Assembly: GCA_016839765.1 (NCBI GenBank)
Contig: JAEOTP010000069.1
Span: 50,629 to 114,628 of the forward strand
Length of the DNA: 64,000 bases
Direction: 5' to 3'
Origin: Promethearchaeota archaeon
Lineage (GTDB): Archaea; Asgardarchaeota; Lokiarchaeia; Sigyniarchaeales; SOKP01
Every line of letters begins with the position of its first letter. Position 1 is the first letter of the stretch. The notes below the pieces were generated by a model, which was not told where the DNA came from, did no database searches, and saw only the letters and a program-made list of their open reading frames with translations. Positions 17,590-25,866 of the stretch are shown here, in pieces. The position numbers and the translations under genes are program-made.

Positions 17590-18243
17590 ATGTGGGATAT
17601 TTTAATATTTTCTTTTATAGTTGCATTAACAGGTGCTTTATCACCGGGACCCCTATTGACCTTTACTATATATAAATCATTGAATCAAAAAAGGGGATAT
17701 CTCGCGGGAGTATACATTGTATTGGGGCATGCTACAATTGAATTTGCATTGGTAATAGCACTCCTTGCTGGAGCGTCGCTCTTTTTTCAAAATGTTGTTT
17801 TTCTAATGATTGTGGGTATAATCGGTGGAATTTTTTTGGTAATTTTTGGAATATTAGTAATACAAGATGTTTTAAAGACAAATTTTGATGCAAATTTAGA
17901 TGTCGGTGAAGAACAAATCAAAGGTTTTAAAGGAAATAGTTTCTTAGGAGGTATAGTCGTTTCACTTTCAAATCCCTACTGGACGTTTTGGTGGGCGGTC
18001 ATTGGAATTGGATTCATGATTAACTTTAACATTTCATTTGCAAATCCTATAGGCATTCTGCTTTTTTTTATTGGTCATGAATTAGGTGATATAGTTTGGT
18101 ATTTACCCATTTCAGCTTTTGTATATTTTGGAGGTAAAGCTCTGAATTACAAAATTTATAAATATATTTTAATCTTATGTGGCGGGTTTATGATTGTTTT
18201 TGGTATCTACTTAATGGTTAATGTTATTATCTCCCCGCCATGA
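17590..18243 (+). CDS. LysE/RhtB-family exporter
   Basis: A 217-residue protein with six membrane helices. The first carries the LysE-type motif TGALSPGPLLTFTIYKSL, and residues 115-150 include the family's SLSNPYWTFWWAVIG. LysE-family proteins export amino acids or small cations. Start ATG at 17590 after a TTATTATTT leader; no neighbours in the same transcript are obvious. Substrate unassigned. Confidence 0.85.
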   Translation: MWDILIFSFIVALTGALSPGPLLTFTIYKSLNQKRGYLAGVYIVLGHATIEFALVIALLAGASLFFQNVVFLMIVGIIGGIFLVIFGILVIQDVLKTNFDANLDVGEEQIKGFKGNSFLGGIVVSLSNPYWTFWWAVIGIGFMINFNISFANPIGILLFFIGHELGDIVWYLPISAFVYFGGKALNYKIYKYILILCGGFMIVFGIYLMVNVIISPP

Positions 18244-18351
18244 TTTCACAGTAATTTCGAAAATTAAATTCATGCTTTAATAAAGATATGAAATATCCTA
18301 GTATCACATAAGTATAATAACTTCATGGAAATTCATTTTAAGTAGTAGTAG

Positions 18352-18371
18352 TATAAATTTCGAAATTTATA
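18352..18371. repeat. 20-bp perfect palindrome upstream of DUF2225-like gene
   Basis: TATAAATTTCGAAATTTATA reads identically on both strands. It lies about 110 bases before the ATG at 18482 and is followed by a shorter imperfect hairpin (GTGA...GAAG...CTTCAC). It could be an operator for a dimeric regulator; AT-rich palindromes also arise by chance in such DNA. Confidence 0.45.
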
Positions 18372-18481
18372 GTGATGGAATAGAAGTTTCTAGCTTCACT
18401 TTATTGTAAATATATTGAAAGTTAATGAATTCGTTATTATAAGAAAAGTGAAATATGAGAATATATTGTTGAGGTAGAACA

Positions 18482-19354
18482 ATGACCGTAAGTGAAAAAC
18501 AAATGGTAAAGTGTCCTGTTTGTGAAAATAAATTTATTCCAAGGACATTTTATCCTGAAGATGCGATTTTTTCTACTCCTGACGGAAAAAAACTTTCAGG
18601 TTTTAATGGATATATTAATAATGGAGTAAAACCGCCCGAAGCAATCATTAGTGCCTGGAAGACATATTGCCCAAATTGTAATTATGTTTTGAGTTTTGTT
18701 AAAGAAATAGTAAGAAAGGAAAAAATACAAGATAATTTAGTTTCATCAAAAGATATCCAAAATAAATATAATAGCTATTACTTTGGCTTCCCATTTGGGG
18801 ATTATACTCATTATTTAAAAAAGATTTCAAGGAAAGTAGAAGATGAAATAGAATCCACTATGAAAGAGCTAAATATGGAAGTTTGGGAGAATTTATATAA
18901 CATAAATGATAACTTTAAGTTTCTTGTTCGATTTTTTGCCAATTTAGAGAATTATTGTGATTCAACCCTTGACACAAAAAACATAAAAAATCTACCTACT
19001 AAAATTAAGAAATTAAAGATATCAAAAGAAGTGGAAGAGGATTTACTGCAATTGAACAATATTAAAGATGCAATTGTACACGGAGATTATGAATTAACTT
19101 CAGAGGAAGAGGAACAAATAAGTACTATTTTAGTTAGATTTATTCTCTACTTGATAAATAAACATATTAAACCTTTAGTCAATAACGATAAATTAGAAAA
19201 TGGGTATGAATTTATTGATTTGAAAGATGTAAAAGCTGAGATTAAAAGTTTTCTTAGTAGTTATCTTTATACTAAATTTAATAACGAACCAAAAGCAAGA
19301 GGCCAAATTCGGAACTTTTTAGAAGAAATCTTTGATAAAAGCAAGTTTAATTAA
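18482..19354 (+). CDS. DUF2225-like zinc-binding protein
   Basis: A 290-residue protein whose N-terminus has two CxxC pairs, KCPVCENKFIPRTF and KTYCPNCNYVLSF, spaced as in DUF2225. The rest is helical and charged (residues 90-290), ending in AKFNNEPKARGQIRNFLEEIFDKSKF. The ATG is preceded by TTGAGGTAGAACA, a clear ribosome-binding site. Function unknown; assignment to DUF2225 rests only on the cysteine pattern and context residues. Confidence 0.65.
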   Translation: MTVSEKQMVKCPVCENKFIPRTFYPEDAIFSTPDGKKLSGFNGYINNGVKPPEAIISAWKTYCPNCNYVLSFVKEIVRKEKIQDNLVSSKDIQNKYNSYYFGFPFGDYTHYLKKISRKVEDEIESTMKELNMEVWENLYNINDNFKFLVRFFANLENYCDSTLDTKNIKNLPTKIKKLKISKEVEEDLLQLNNIKDAIVHGDYELTSEEEEQISTILVRFILYLINKHIKPLVNNDKLENGYEFIDLKDVKAEIKSFLSSYLYTKFNNEPKARGQIRNFLEEIFDKSKFN

Positions 19355-19487
19355 ATGCTGATTGTTTTTGTTTAGAAATATAGTAATTTCTTTCGAATAT
19401 TATATAAATAATATTCTTCAATTTTAGTGGTCTTTAATTATAAATCTTTAAAACTTAATTGTGAATAAAAATATTAACTGATTTTTT

Positions 19488-19754
19488 ATGAAAACTACTA
19501 TTATTAATTATGAAAATCGTTCCTTTTTAATGAAAAAACTTTTAACTATTTGTCCTGTATGTAAAAAACCTATATACGGGAGAGATATTGATATATTATC
19601 TTTAATTAGCTCTAAAATTGACCATTGGCCAATTAACTATGTATATTGTCATACTTATGATAATTATCCGCTTCATTCTTTAACAATTTATCTTGATTCG
19701 AACTTCTCTGTGAGAGGTTATGAAATATCTGATTTTATTGTAGTTGAAAAATAA
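19488..19754 (+). CDS. Small CxxC protein of unknown function
   Basis: An 88-residue ORF with LTICPVCKKPIYG at residue 22 and a C-terminal beta-rich stretch (YPLHSLTIYLDSNFSVRGYEI) with histidine and cysteine residues (YVYCHTYDNYPLHS) that may complete a zinc site. Met15 (ATG at 19530) is an alternative start. Not recognised as a named family. It is convergent with the RING-like gene, 18 bases away. Confidence 0.55.
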   Translation: MKTTIINYENRSFLMKKLLTICPVCKKPIYGRDIDILSLISSKIDHWPINYVYCHTYDNYPLHSLTIYLDSNFSVRGYEISDFIVVEK

Positions 19755-19772
19755 TTTTAAACGAAAAGAGAT

Positions 19773-21818
19773 TTAAATTTCTTTTTCATCTGTTTCAAAT
19801 AAACCAGAATATGGTTCAAGAAAATGATTCATACACATAGGACAGGTGTTTTGTTTTGTAAGCCAGTCAGCTACGCATAAATAATGATATGTGCTTCCAC
19901 AGAAAGGACATGTTATCAATTTATCTTTGGCAAAATTTATATTTTTATGGCAAACAGTACACTGTACTTTAGAGACCGCAACTCCTTGCCGAATTTTAAC
20001 CTTCTTTGATACAATTTCTTCTAATTTGGCAACTTCTAACTGATATAAACCCAAACTTGCAGTTAATTGATTAATTTTCGCGTTGATCTCTAAAACTCGC
20101 TCTTTTAATTCATCCTCCGATAATCGTTCAGCCAAGAATGCGGATAATGCAAAATTTAATGGAAGCCCCTCAAAATTTTCTGTTTGTTTTGTTATTTCTG
20201 TTATTTCAGCAAATAAAATGGATTCCTCATCAATTAAGTCCTTAAAACTTTTAAAAATTTTATTAATGAGTAGAGTTAAAAGAAAAGTTAATTGCTGCTT
20301 TTTCCGGTTAAAATTTGTTTCCCAATGTTTAATGACATTGTACATATCAAAATTATTTTCTTTATATGTATTTAGTTTTATATATACTTCCTCTTTAATT
20401 TCATCGATTTTAGTTTTATAATTACTTAAAAGCTCTCGTATTTGTCTTAATTGTGGTAATTCTTCTTTAATTACTTTAGAAGTTTCATCTTCATAAGAAC
20501 TGATTAACTTATTAACCTCAGCGATCTTTCCATCAACGTAAGCTCTAATATCGACTCTTAATCCTTCATCTTTAATACTGTTCAAATAGATCTTATACTC
20601 ATCTTTTCGACGATAAATTTCTGAAATTAAATTTGCAAGTGTCTTTTTTAATGAGTTAGTAATACTTTCATAGGGTTTTAAAAACTGGTCAAAATTTAAA
20701 AGCCAGGTGTCGATCCCATCAATTTTAGATGAGAGATTATCAATTTTTTCATAGTAAGAATTTACAATCTTAACAAATTCATCAATATTTCGCTCATCTA
20801 CCTCATTAATGATAGATTGGAATGTTTTATCTAATCCTAAAAAATAGTATTCAACAATTTTAGGTAGAAATTCTTTGAATTTTTCTTTCATTAGTACATT
20901 TACATCTGATTTTCCTTTCGGTCCTTCTAAATCGTATTTTTTATCAAGTTCGATAATTTCATTAAAAATCCCTTTCAATTTATCTTCAATTATAGAAAGG
21001 ATAAAGGGACGCATTTTAGCTTTTAAATTATGAACAATATCTTTTCTTTCAACAATATTAATAAATTCTTCTCCTGCAAATTCCTCAAAGATATTATTTT
21101 TCTTTAACAAGAATATAAGATCCTCGTAAAAAGTTAATTTTTTGTCTTGTTTACTTAAAAAATATTGATAAAGCTCATCAAAGTGGAAAGTTATAACAAC
21201 CTCTTTACGAGATCTAATTCTTATCTTGGTTTTTGCTTCTACTAAACTAGTTAGGAATATAAACAATTCCTGAATTTCTTTCCAATAATTTAGAGATTCT
21301 GGTATATCATTTAGTTTAAAGTTTAAATTTTTAATTTTATTTGCTTCTATCCATAAATATATATCATTATCATAATCTTTTTCAATCTCTTTAGTATGTC
21401 TTCTTAATATTGAAATAAGTGTATCTGTTTCATTAATTAGATTGTTTGTATGAACCATAAAGTCATTAATATGTTTATGATCTTTTAAAAACCGCTTAAT
21501 ATTTCTCCCGTTTGCACTTAAATTAGATAAATTACTGGATAATAATCTTAACTCCTCCTGGATCTCATTTTTCAAATTTAAATAAAAACTTTTTTCCGAT
21601 TCTGAAACCAAATACAGTTCAATAAATTGCTTAATATTTTCAATATAATCGGTATATAAATCAAGAATTTCAGTATTAAATTGTGACTTTATAAATTTGT
21701 CTAGCTCAAGATTATCTGATTTTAATTTTAAAATTTGAGTTTTAATTTGCAGAATTTCATCCTGTTTAAAACCCTTAATTTCTCTAGCATTATTGAAAGT
21801 GTTATTAAATATATACAT
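19773..21818 (-). CDS. Long coiled-coil protein with C-terminal RING/PHD-like zinc finger
   Basis: A 681-residue protein. Residues 1-600 are charged helix and coiled coil without membrane segments. Residues 620-662 hold eight ligands in order: CTVC, then 13 residues, CPFC, 4 residues, HYLC, 10 residues, CPMC (Cys620/623/637/640, His645, Cys648/659/662), with the RING-typical Trp after the sixth ligand (CVADWL) and the CPxC ending. This C4HC3 arrangement lies between RINGv and PHD fingers. RING domains act as E3 ligases by docking E2 enzymes. It is the downstream gene of a minus-strand group with a proteasome beta subunit and a JAMM protease, which supports a ubiquitin-related role; activity is inferred. 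Confidence 0.75.
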   Translation of the reverse strand: MYIFNNTFNNAREIKGFKQDEILQIKTQILKLKSDNLELDKFIKSQFNTEILDLYTDYIENIKQFIELYLVSESEKSFYLNLKNEIQEELRLLSSNLSNLSANGRNIKRFLKDHKHINDFMVHTNNLINETDTLISILRRHTKEIEKDYDNDIYLWIEANKIKNLNFKLNDIPESLNYWKEIQELFIFLTSLVEAKTKIRIRSRKEVVITFHFDELYQYFLSKQDKKLTFYEDLIFLLKKNNIFEEFAGEEFINIVERKDIVHNLKAKMRPFILSIIEDKLKGIFNEIIELDKKYDLEGPKGKSDVNVLMKEKFKEFLPKIVEYYFLGLDKTFQSIINEVDERNIDEFVKIVNSYYEKIDNLSSKIDGIDTWLLNFDQFLKPYESITNSLKKTLANLISEIYRRKDEYKIYLNSIKDEGLRVDIRAYVDGKIAEVNKLISSYEDETSKVIKEELPQLRQIRELLSNYKTKIDEIKEEVYIKLNTYKENNFDMYNVIKHWETNFNRKKQQLTFLLTLLINKIFKSFKDLIDEESILFAEITEITKQTENFEGLPLNFALSAFLAERLSEDELKERVLEINAKINQLTASLGLYQLEVAKLEEIVSKKVKIRQGVAVSKVQCTVCHKNINFAKDKLITCPFCGSTYHYLCVADWLTKQNTCPMCMNHFLEPYSGLFETDEKEI

Positions 21819-21976
21819 TGAAATACACCAAATTTATTGAGTTTGAATCACAAATTAAAAAATTTAACATTTAATAAAATTTTTAGCAATAAATAAGAAT
21901 AAGATTTGAAATATTCAAACTGATAGGTTATAATAATATTATTACAATTAAAAATTTAAAAAAGAGATTTAGAAAG

Positions 21977-22597
21977 TTATTCTCCAAGTTCTTTAATTTC
22001 AATAAATTTCTCTTCTGCTCCTTCTTTTGAAATAATCAGTAAATCAATCCCATTTCCAGACATAGCATCTCTCTTAATAGCATTTCTTATAGCTTTTTCA
22101 ACAAGTTTCTCGCCTTCAGCAATCGTCATACCTAGTTTATATTCTGCTTCCAAAATCCCATAAGACAAGAGCATTCCTGTTCCAGCCGCCCCATAATCAT
22201 CTGGCATTAAAGATCCAATAGCATCAAGCGTATACAATTTTGGACCATCTTTATCTAATCCTGCTACAATTAAATTAGTCAATAATGGCATCATCTTACG
22301 CGAGTATAAAAAATTCGAAACTAATTTAGCTAAACTCTGCGTACTTATTCGCTCACCAGCATCTAATTCGTATAAATTAGCTTGAGCTCTTAATATTTTT
22401 ACTAGAATTTGAAAATCTCCTATCAGTCCATATGCAGCCAAACCAATATGATCTATAATCTTAAAGACTTTCTGGGTGGACTTATTGACTACTGTATATC
22501 CCCACGTCGCTCTTCTGTCGCTACCAAGAATAACACCATCCTTACATTTGATAGCTATACTTGCTGCCCCGGGGATCATAATTTCCTGTTGACTCAA
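21977..22597 (-). CDS. Proteasome beta-type subunit lacking the catalytic Thr1
   Basis: A 206-residue Ntn-hydrolase-fold protein that aligns without gaps to archaeal 20S beta subunits: PGAASIAIKCKDGVILGSDRRAT. It lacks the N-terminal helix of alpha subunits. Asp17 (SDRRAT) and Lys33 (STQKVF) of the active site are kept, and YGAAGTGMLLSYGILE and RDAMSGNGIDLLII match the beta C-terminal half. However, the residue after the processing Gly is Ala (codons GGG GCA GCA AGT) where active subunits have Thr, so it should be catalytically dead or use different chemistry. Start is TTG at 22597 with GAGGT upstream; ATG at 22579 is possible. No alpha subunit lies nearby. Confidence 0.85.
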   Translation of the reverse strand: MSQQEIMIPGAASIAIKCKDGVILGSDRRATWGYTVVNKSTQKVFKIIDHIGLAAYGLIGDFQILVKILRAQANLYELDAGERISTQSLAKLVSNFLYSRKMMPLLTNLIVAGLDKDGPKLYTLDAIGSLMPDDYGAAGTGMLLSYGILEAEYKLGMTIAEGEKLVEKAIRNAIKRDAMSGNGIDLLIISKEGAEEKFIEIKELGE

Positions 22598-22720
22598 AAA
22601 TAATAAACCTCAAAAAATAATAATTTCAATCTTGAATTAGTTATTATTTATAAATAATAAAGAATTAATTAAAATTTTTGTTTTAAAATATAAAATTCCT
22701 CGAATAAAGGGAAATAACAC

Positions 22721-23461
22721 TTATTTTTTTCTCATTATAAAGAAAGTATATCCATAATATTCTGAATAATTCCTAAACATTTTAATTTCTACACTAAATA
22801 ACTTAAGCAATTCAAGTGTCTCATTATCATGTTGGTATTTTTTGTGTAATTTATTAATGTTTTTCTCTACGGGAATATAATAATTATCCCACCAGCTAGA
22901 TTCGGGAATGTTAAAGTGGGATATCAAATTTAGTCCTTTAGAATTTATTGTTGTTTTATTTTCTTTTACACTTTTCATCACTGGATATTCGCTCATCAAG
23001 TAATCATATATTTCTTTCGGAGCGTTTTCCTTAAACCAACATAGCTCTGAAATCACGAGATATCCTTTTTCTTTAAGAAAAAACGGCCAATCTTCAAGTG
23101 CTTTTTCAAATCCGTAGATATACGCTGCTCCTTCTGACCAAATAATATCAAAACGATTAACCTCAAATTTCATATCAAGCATAGATTGATTTATTGTAGT
23201 TATTCTGTGAGAAAAATTCAAATTCTTAACTCTTTTATCTAGCTCATCGAGATAAGGCTGATGGTTATCTAATGCTATTATTCTTCCATTTGTTAACCTG
23301 GCTAGTTCTAATGTTTGCATACCATTACCACATCCCACATCCAAAATGCAAGGCTCTGAAGGTAATTCCATTAGATAAGAAAATGCATTTTTTGTAGATT
23401 CATTATCACCAGGTCCTTGTCTTGGCAAATCTGCATTAAATACTTCGTATATGATATCCAA
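22721..23461 (-). CDS. Class I SAM-dependent methyltransferase
   Basis: A 246-residue Rossmann-type methyltransferase with motif I ILDVGCGNGMQTLELA, motif II IIALDNHQPYLDEL and the later FDIIWSEGAAYIYGFEKAL. It matches the UbiE/small-molecule group rather than nucleic-acid methylases. It lies between the JAMM and proteasome genes on the same strand (gaps of 67 and 123 bases), so co-expression is possible, but a role in protein degradation is not implied by the sequence. Substrate unknown. Confidence 0.8.
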   Translation of the reverse strand: MDIIYEVFNADLPRQGPGDNESTKNAFSYLMELPSEPCILDVGCGNGMQTLELARLTNGRIIALDNHQPYLDELDKRVKNLNFSHRITTINQSMLDMKFEVNRFDIIWSEGAAYIYGFEKALEDWPFFLKEKGYLVISELCWFKENAPKEIYDYLMSEYPVMKSVKENKTTINSKGLNLISHFNIPESSWWDNYYIPVEKNINKLHKKYQHDNETLELLKLFSVEIKMFRNYSEYYGYTFFIMRKK

Positions 23462-23528
23462 ATTCTTACACTTTTTTATATTTTAGTACATTTAATCAAT
23501 ATAATAACATAAATTGTTTACTAAAGGT

Positions 23529-24191
23529 CTATTTGATAACTTTATAGCTTATTTCTTTGCCATTTTTATCATAACATCTCACATTTTTTATCCCATAAGG
23601 GAATCCTATGATAAAGTGACAAAAGAATCCTTTAAAGATGCCCCTTAAATCTTGTAAGGAAGGATGAGGATTTCCAGAAGGATGTGAATGAACACTTGCT
23701 TGATAATAACGATCTAATGGAAGTCTAGATGAAGTAAAAATCCCTGATATTTTTGAGGTAAGGGTACCTGGAGGTAAAATAAACTCATTAAAAATTTCTT
23801 TTTCCATTTTTAAGATTCCTAAGATTTCTCTAGGATGATGTTCACGACATAATGTTATAATTCCTTCTAATAGCTCAGCTTTTATCAAAATTGTATTAGA
23901 TTCTAAATTCTCAATAAAGGTTATGATTTCATTGATAATTTCTATAATTGGTTTAGGATTTTTTGATTTCCACGTGTTTAAGGAATAAATAAGACGATCA
24001 AGTTTTTTATATATATCCCCATTCTGATTAATTAATTTTACTTTAGGTTTTTTTGGAAAATTTCTATAATCAATTTCTAAAATAGTTCCCTTTTTTAATT
24101 GAATTGAGATATGTGAGATTAATTTGTTATAAATTTCAGCATTAGGAAAATGCTTTATGATGTTTTGATATTGATCTTCTATGCTATCCAT
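23529..24191 (-). CDS. JAMM/MPN+ metalloprotease with E2/RWD-like N-terminal domain
   Basis: A 220-residue protein. The C-terminal half is a JAB1/MPN domain with a complete JAMM zinc site: Glu122 in PREILGIL and His168, His170, Ser178, Asp181 in SVHSHPSGNPHPSLQD. Such domains remove ubiquitin-like proteins (Rpn11, AMSH) or process related modifiers. Residues 1-97 resemble a ubiquitin-conjugating/RWD fold: LEIDYRNFPKKPKVKLI corresponds to the FPxxPP strand and LNTWKSKNPKPIIEIINEIITFI to the Trp-containing helix region, but no catalytic cysteine is present. First gene of the minus-strand group with a proteasome beta-type and a RING-like gene. JAMM call strong; E2/RWD call is inference. Confidence 0.8.
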   Translation of the reverse strand: MDSIEDQYQNIIKHFPNAEIYNKLISHISIQLKKGTILEIDYRNFPKKPKVKLINQNGDIYKKLDRLIYSLNTWKSKNPKPIIEIINEIITFIENLESNTILIKAELLEGIITLCREHHPREILGILKMEKEIFNEFILPPGTLTSKISGIFTSSRLPLDRYYQASVHSHPSGNPHPSLQDLRGIFKGFFCHFIIGFPYGIKNVRCYDKNGKEISYKVIK

Positions 24192-25094
24192 TATTAGGAG
24201 TAAAAAAGGTTAGACACCAAAAGAATTTTCTGTTTTATAATATTCTTCTTAATAATTTTATTTTCAAATTTTAAACTTAAAAAAAAAGGAGTTGTGGAAC
24301 CACACAATACCATTGACTTTTATCTTTGGCAATTTTAATCAACCTCCGAGTGTTTGTACATCTTAATTATAAAAACACAATTATGATTTATAAATAAAAT
24401 TGCGTAAAAATAAAATATTTTTATCCTTAATATATCATTATTGTTGTTCCGACTACAATGAGGTAAATGATTTCGAAACTCAAATTAATGTTACTTTCTT
24501 AACTCAATCATGACATAATAATTATGATCAAATATTTGGTGATATAACATTAAATGAGGATACAATTTTTTAATTCAAAATTTCTTTAATCTCCATTCTA
24601 TCATATAAAATTCAATATCTACCAAGAATTTTTCAATATGCATAATTGAATAATTTTGAGTCTAATAAATTCAATTCATCTTTTTTCAATGGTAAATAAT
24701 ATTATGATCTGATGGATCACCATGTGATACTTATCATGGATAATTTTTTTTGATTATATATTTTTTAATTCCCTATTGAATCATATTGAAATCAAAGTAA
24801 AAGACCCTACATTCTGTATTAATATTTGAATAATGGTGATACTAACAAAATTAATTCATTTTTGATGTGTGATCAGTTTCTAATATATCACAGATGGTGA
24901 CCGTTTATTCAAAACATTAATTTTTTGTCGTGATTTTTTATGCATTTATTTTCCCACCTTCTTCACACTACTACGTAACATTTAAATAACTCTTCCGATA
25001 TATTATTATCTAAGATACTCTAAAAATAACTTCAAAAAAAATTAAAAATTAAAAAGATAAAAAAATTTACACAAAAAAGTGGAGGAATGAAATT
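24192..25094. other. Long AT-rich intergenic region upstream of the histone gene
   Basis: About 900 bases without a plausible gene on either strand, between the divergent JAMM and histone genes. I see poly-A/T runs, a short inverted repeat CCATG...CATGG near 24719-24738 and the histone promoter at its right end, but no tRNA, CRISPR repeat or recognisable RNA. It is by far the longest gap in the window and may hold an unrecognised RNA or decayed gene. Confidence 0.5.
24979..24988 (+). promoter_or_regulatory. TATA box of the histone gene
   Basis: CATTTAAATA fits an archaeal TATA element, about 110 bases before the histone ATG, implying a leader of roughly 85 bases. A strong ribosome-binding site GTGGAGGAATG precedes the ATG at 25095. 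Position inferred from sequence only. Confidence 0.45.
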
Positions 25095-25313
25095 ATGGCA
25101 AAAAAGAAACATTCATTCGCGTGGAGCCCCATCAGAAGATTAATGAAGCAGCAAGGCGCTAGCATTGTCGCTCGAAATGCAGTTGATTTATTAATTGATC
25201 ACCTTGAAAAGACAGCAAGTGGTCTTACTGAACAAGCAAGAGCCTTTACAATGCATGCGAACCGTAAAAAGATAACCAAGAACGATTTACTCTTGTCGAT
25301 TAAATACAAATAA
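25095..25313 (+). CDS. Archaeal histone
   Basis: A 72-residue single histone fold: helix 1 SPIRRLMKQQGA, helix 2 ARNAVDLLIDHLEKTASGLTEQARAFTMHA, and the closing loop/helix NRKKITKNDLLLSIKYK, with a short basic N-terminal tail MAKKKHS. This is the size of HMf-type archaeal histones that wrap DNA as dimers and longer multimers. It is preceded by the strongest ribosome-binding site in the neighbourhood (GGAGG) and followed by long T tracts, consistent with a highly expressed monocistronic gene. Confidence 0.93.
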   Translation: MAKKKHSFAWSPIRRLMKQQGASIVARNAVDLLIDHLEKTASGLTEQARAFTMHANRKKITKNDLLLSIKYK

Positions 25314-25356
25314 ATAACTTTTGGATAAGTTGGGCTTCAAAAGGATAAAATTTTCA

Positions 25357-25374
25357 TTTTTTTTTCTTTTTTTT
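25357..25374 (+). terminator. T-rich terminator after histone
   Basis: Runs of nine and eight T separated by one C lie 40 bases after the histone stop codon; typical of archaeal termination. Confidence 0.5.
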
Positions 25375-25493
25375 ACTATTTGTTATTTCTATATTTTTTA
25401 ATAATTCAAACAAGAGTTCAATAATTATTGGACTAAATATCTTTTAAGTAAATCCTTAGCTTTTTGATAATTAGTTTTATTTGAGTATTAAAA

Positions 25494-25849
25494 ATGATAG
25501 ATTTACAAATTAAAAAACCTATCCATTTTATCGAATTAAATGGTAATCCTCATAGAGATGGAAATGTAGCTACTTTAATGAATTGGGTTTTAAAGGGGTG
25601 TAAAGAAGCTGGAGCAAAGGTGGAATTGATTAATTTAATAGATCACCATATTCAATATTGTGAGCCGTTTCATACCTGTATTCGTTCAAGTGATTGTTCT
25701 ATCAATGATGGCATGATCAAATGCGTACTAAATTAATCAATTGCCGTGGAATTGTAGTAGGCTCTCCTGAATAAACTGGCGGGCCTACTACTCAACTCAA
25801 AGCCCATCTTGATCAAGAAAGAGGATGGTTAAAAATAAAAAATAAATAG
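25494..25849 (+). pseudogene. Broken NADPH-dependent FMN reductase / flavodoxin-family gene
   Basis: The first 80 codons encode the N-terminal half of an NAD(P)H-dependent FMN oxidoreductase: FIELNGNPHRDGNVATLMNWVLKGC, a Cys-rich CEPFHTCIRSSDCSINDGM, then a premature stop. The rest of the family motif appears in another frame just after: CRGIVVGSPE, an in-frame TAA, then TGGPTTQLKAHLDQERG, ending at a TAG at 25847-25849. So there is one frameshift near 25730, one internal stop, and loss of about 100 C-terminal residues. Active homologues are 180-200 residues and reduce flavins or quinones. A clear degraded gene. Confidence 0.8.
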
Positions 25850-25866
25850 AAAGTAAAAATTTTAAT

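Noticed and set aside
20083-20421. Plus-strand ORF of 112 codons inside the RING-like gene
   Set aside because: Antisense shadow of a long coiled-coil gene, no recognisable domain and no start signal.
24719-24738. CCATG...CATGG inverted repeat in the long intergenic region
   Set aside because: Only five paired bases around an AT-rich loop, which is common by chance here.
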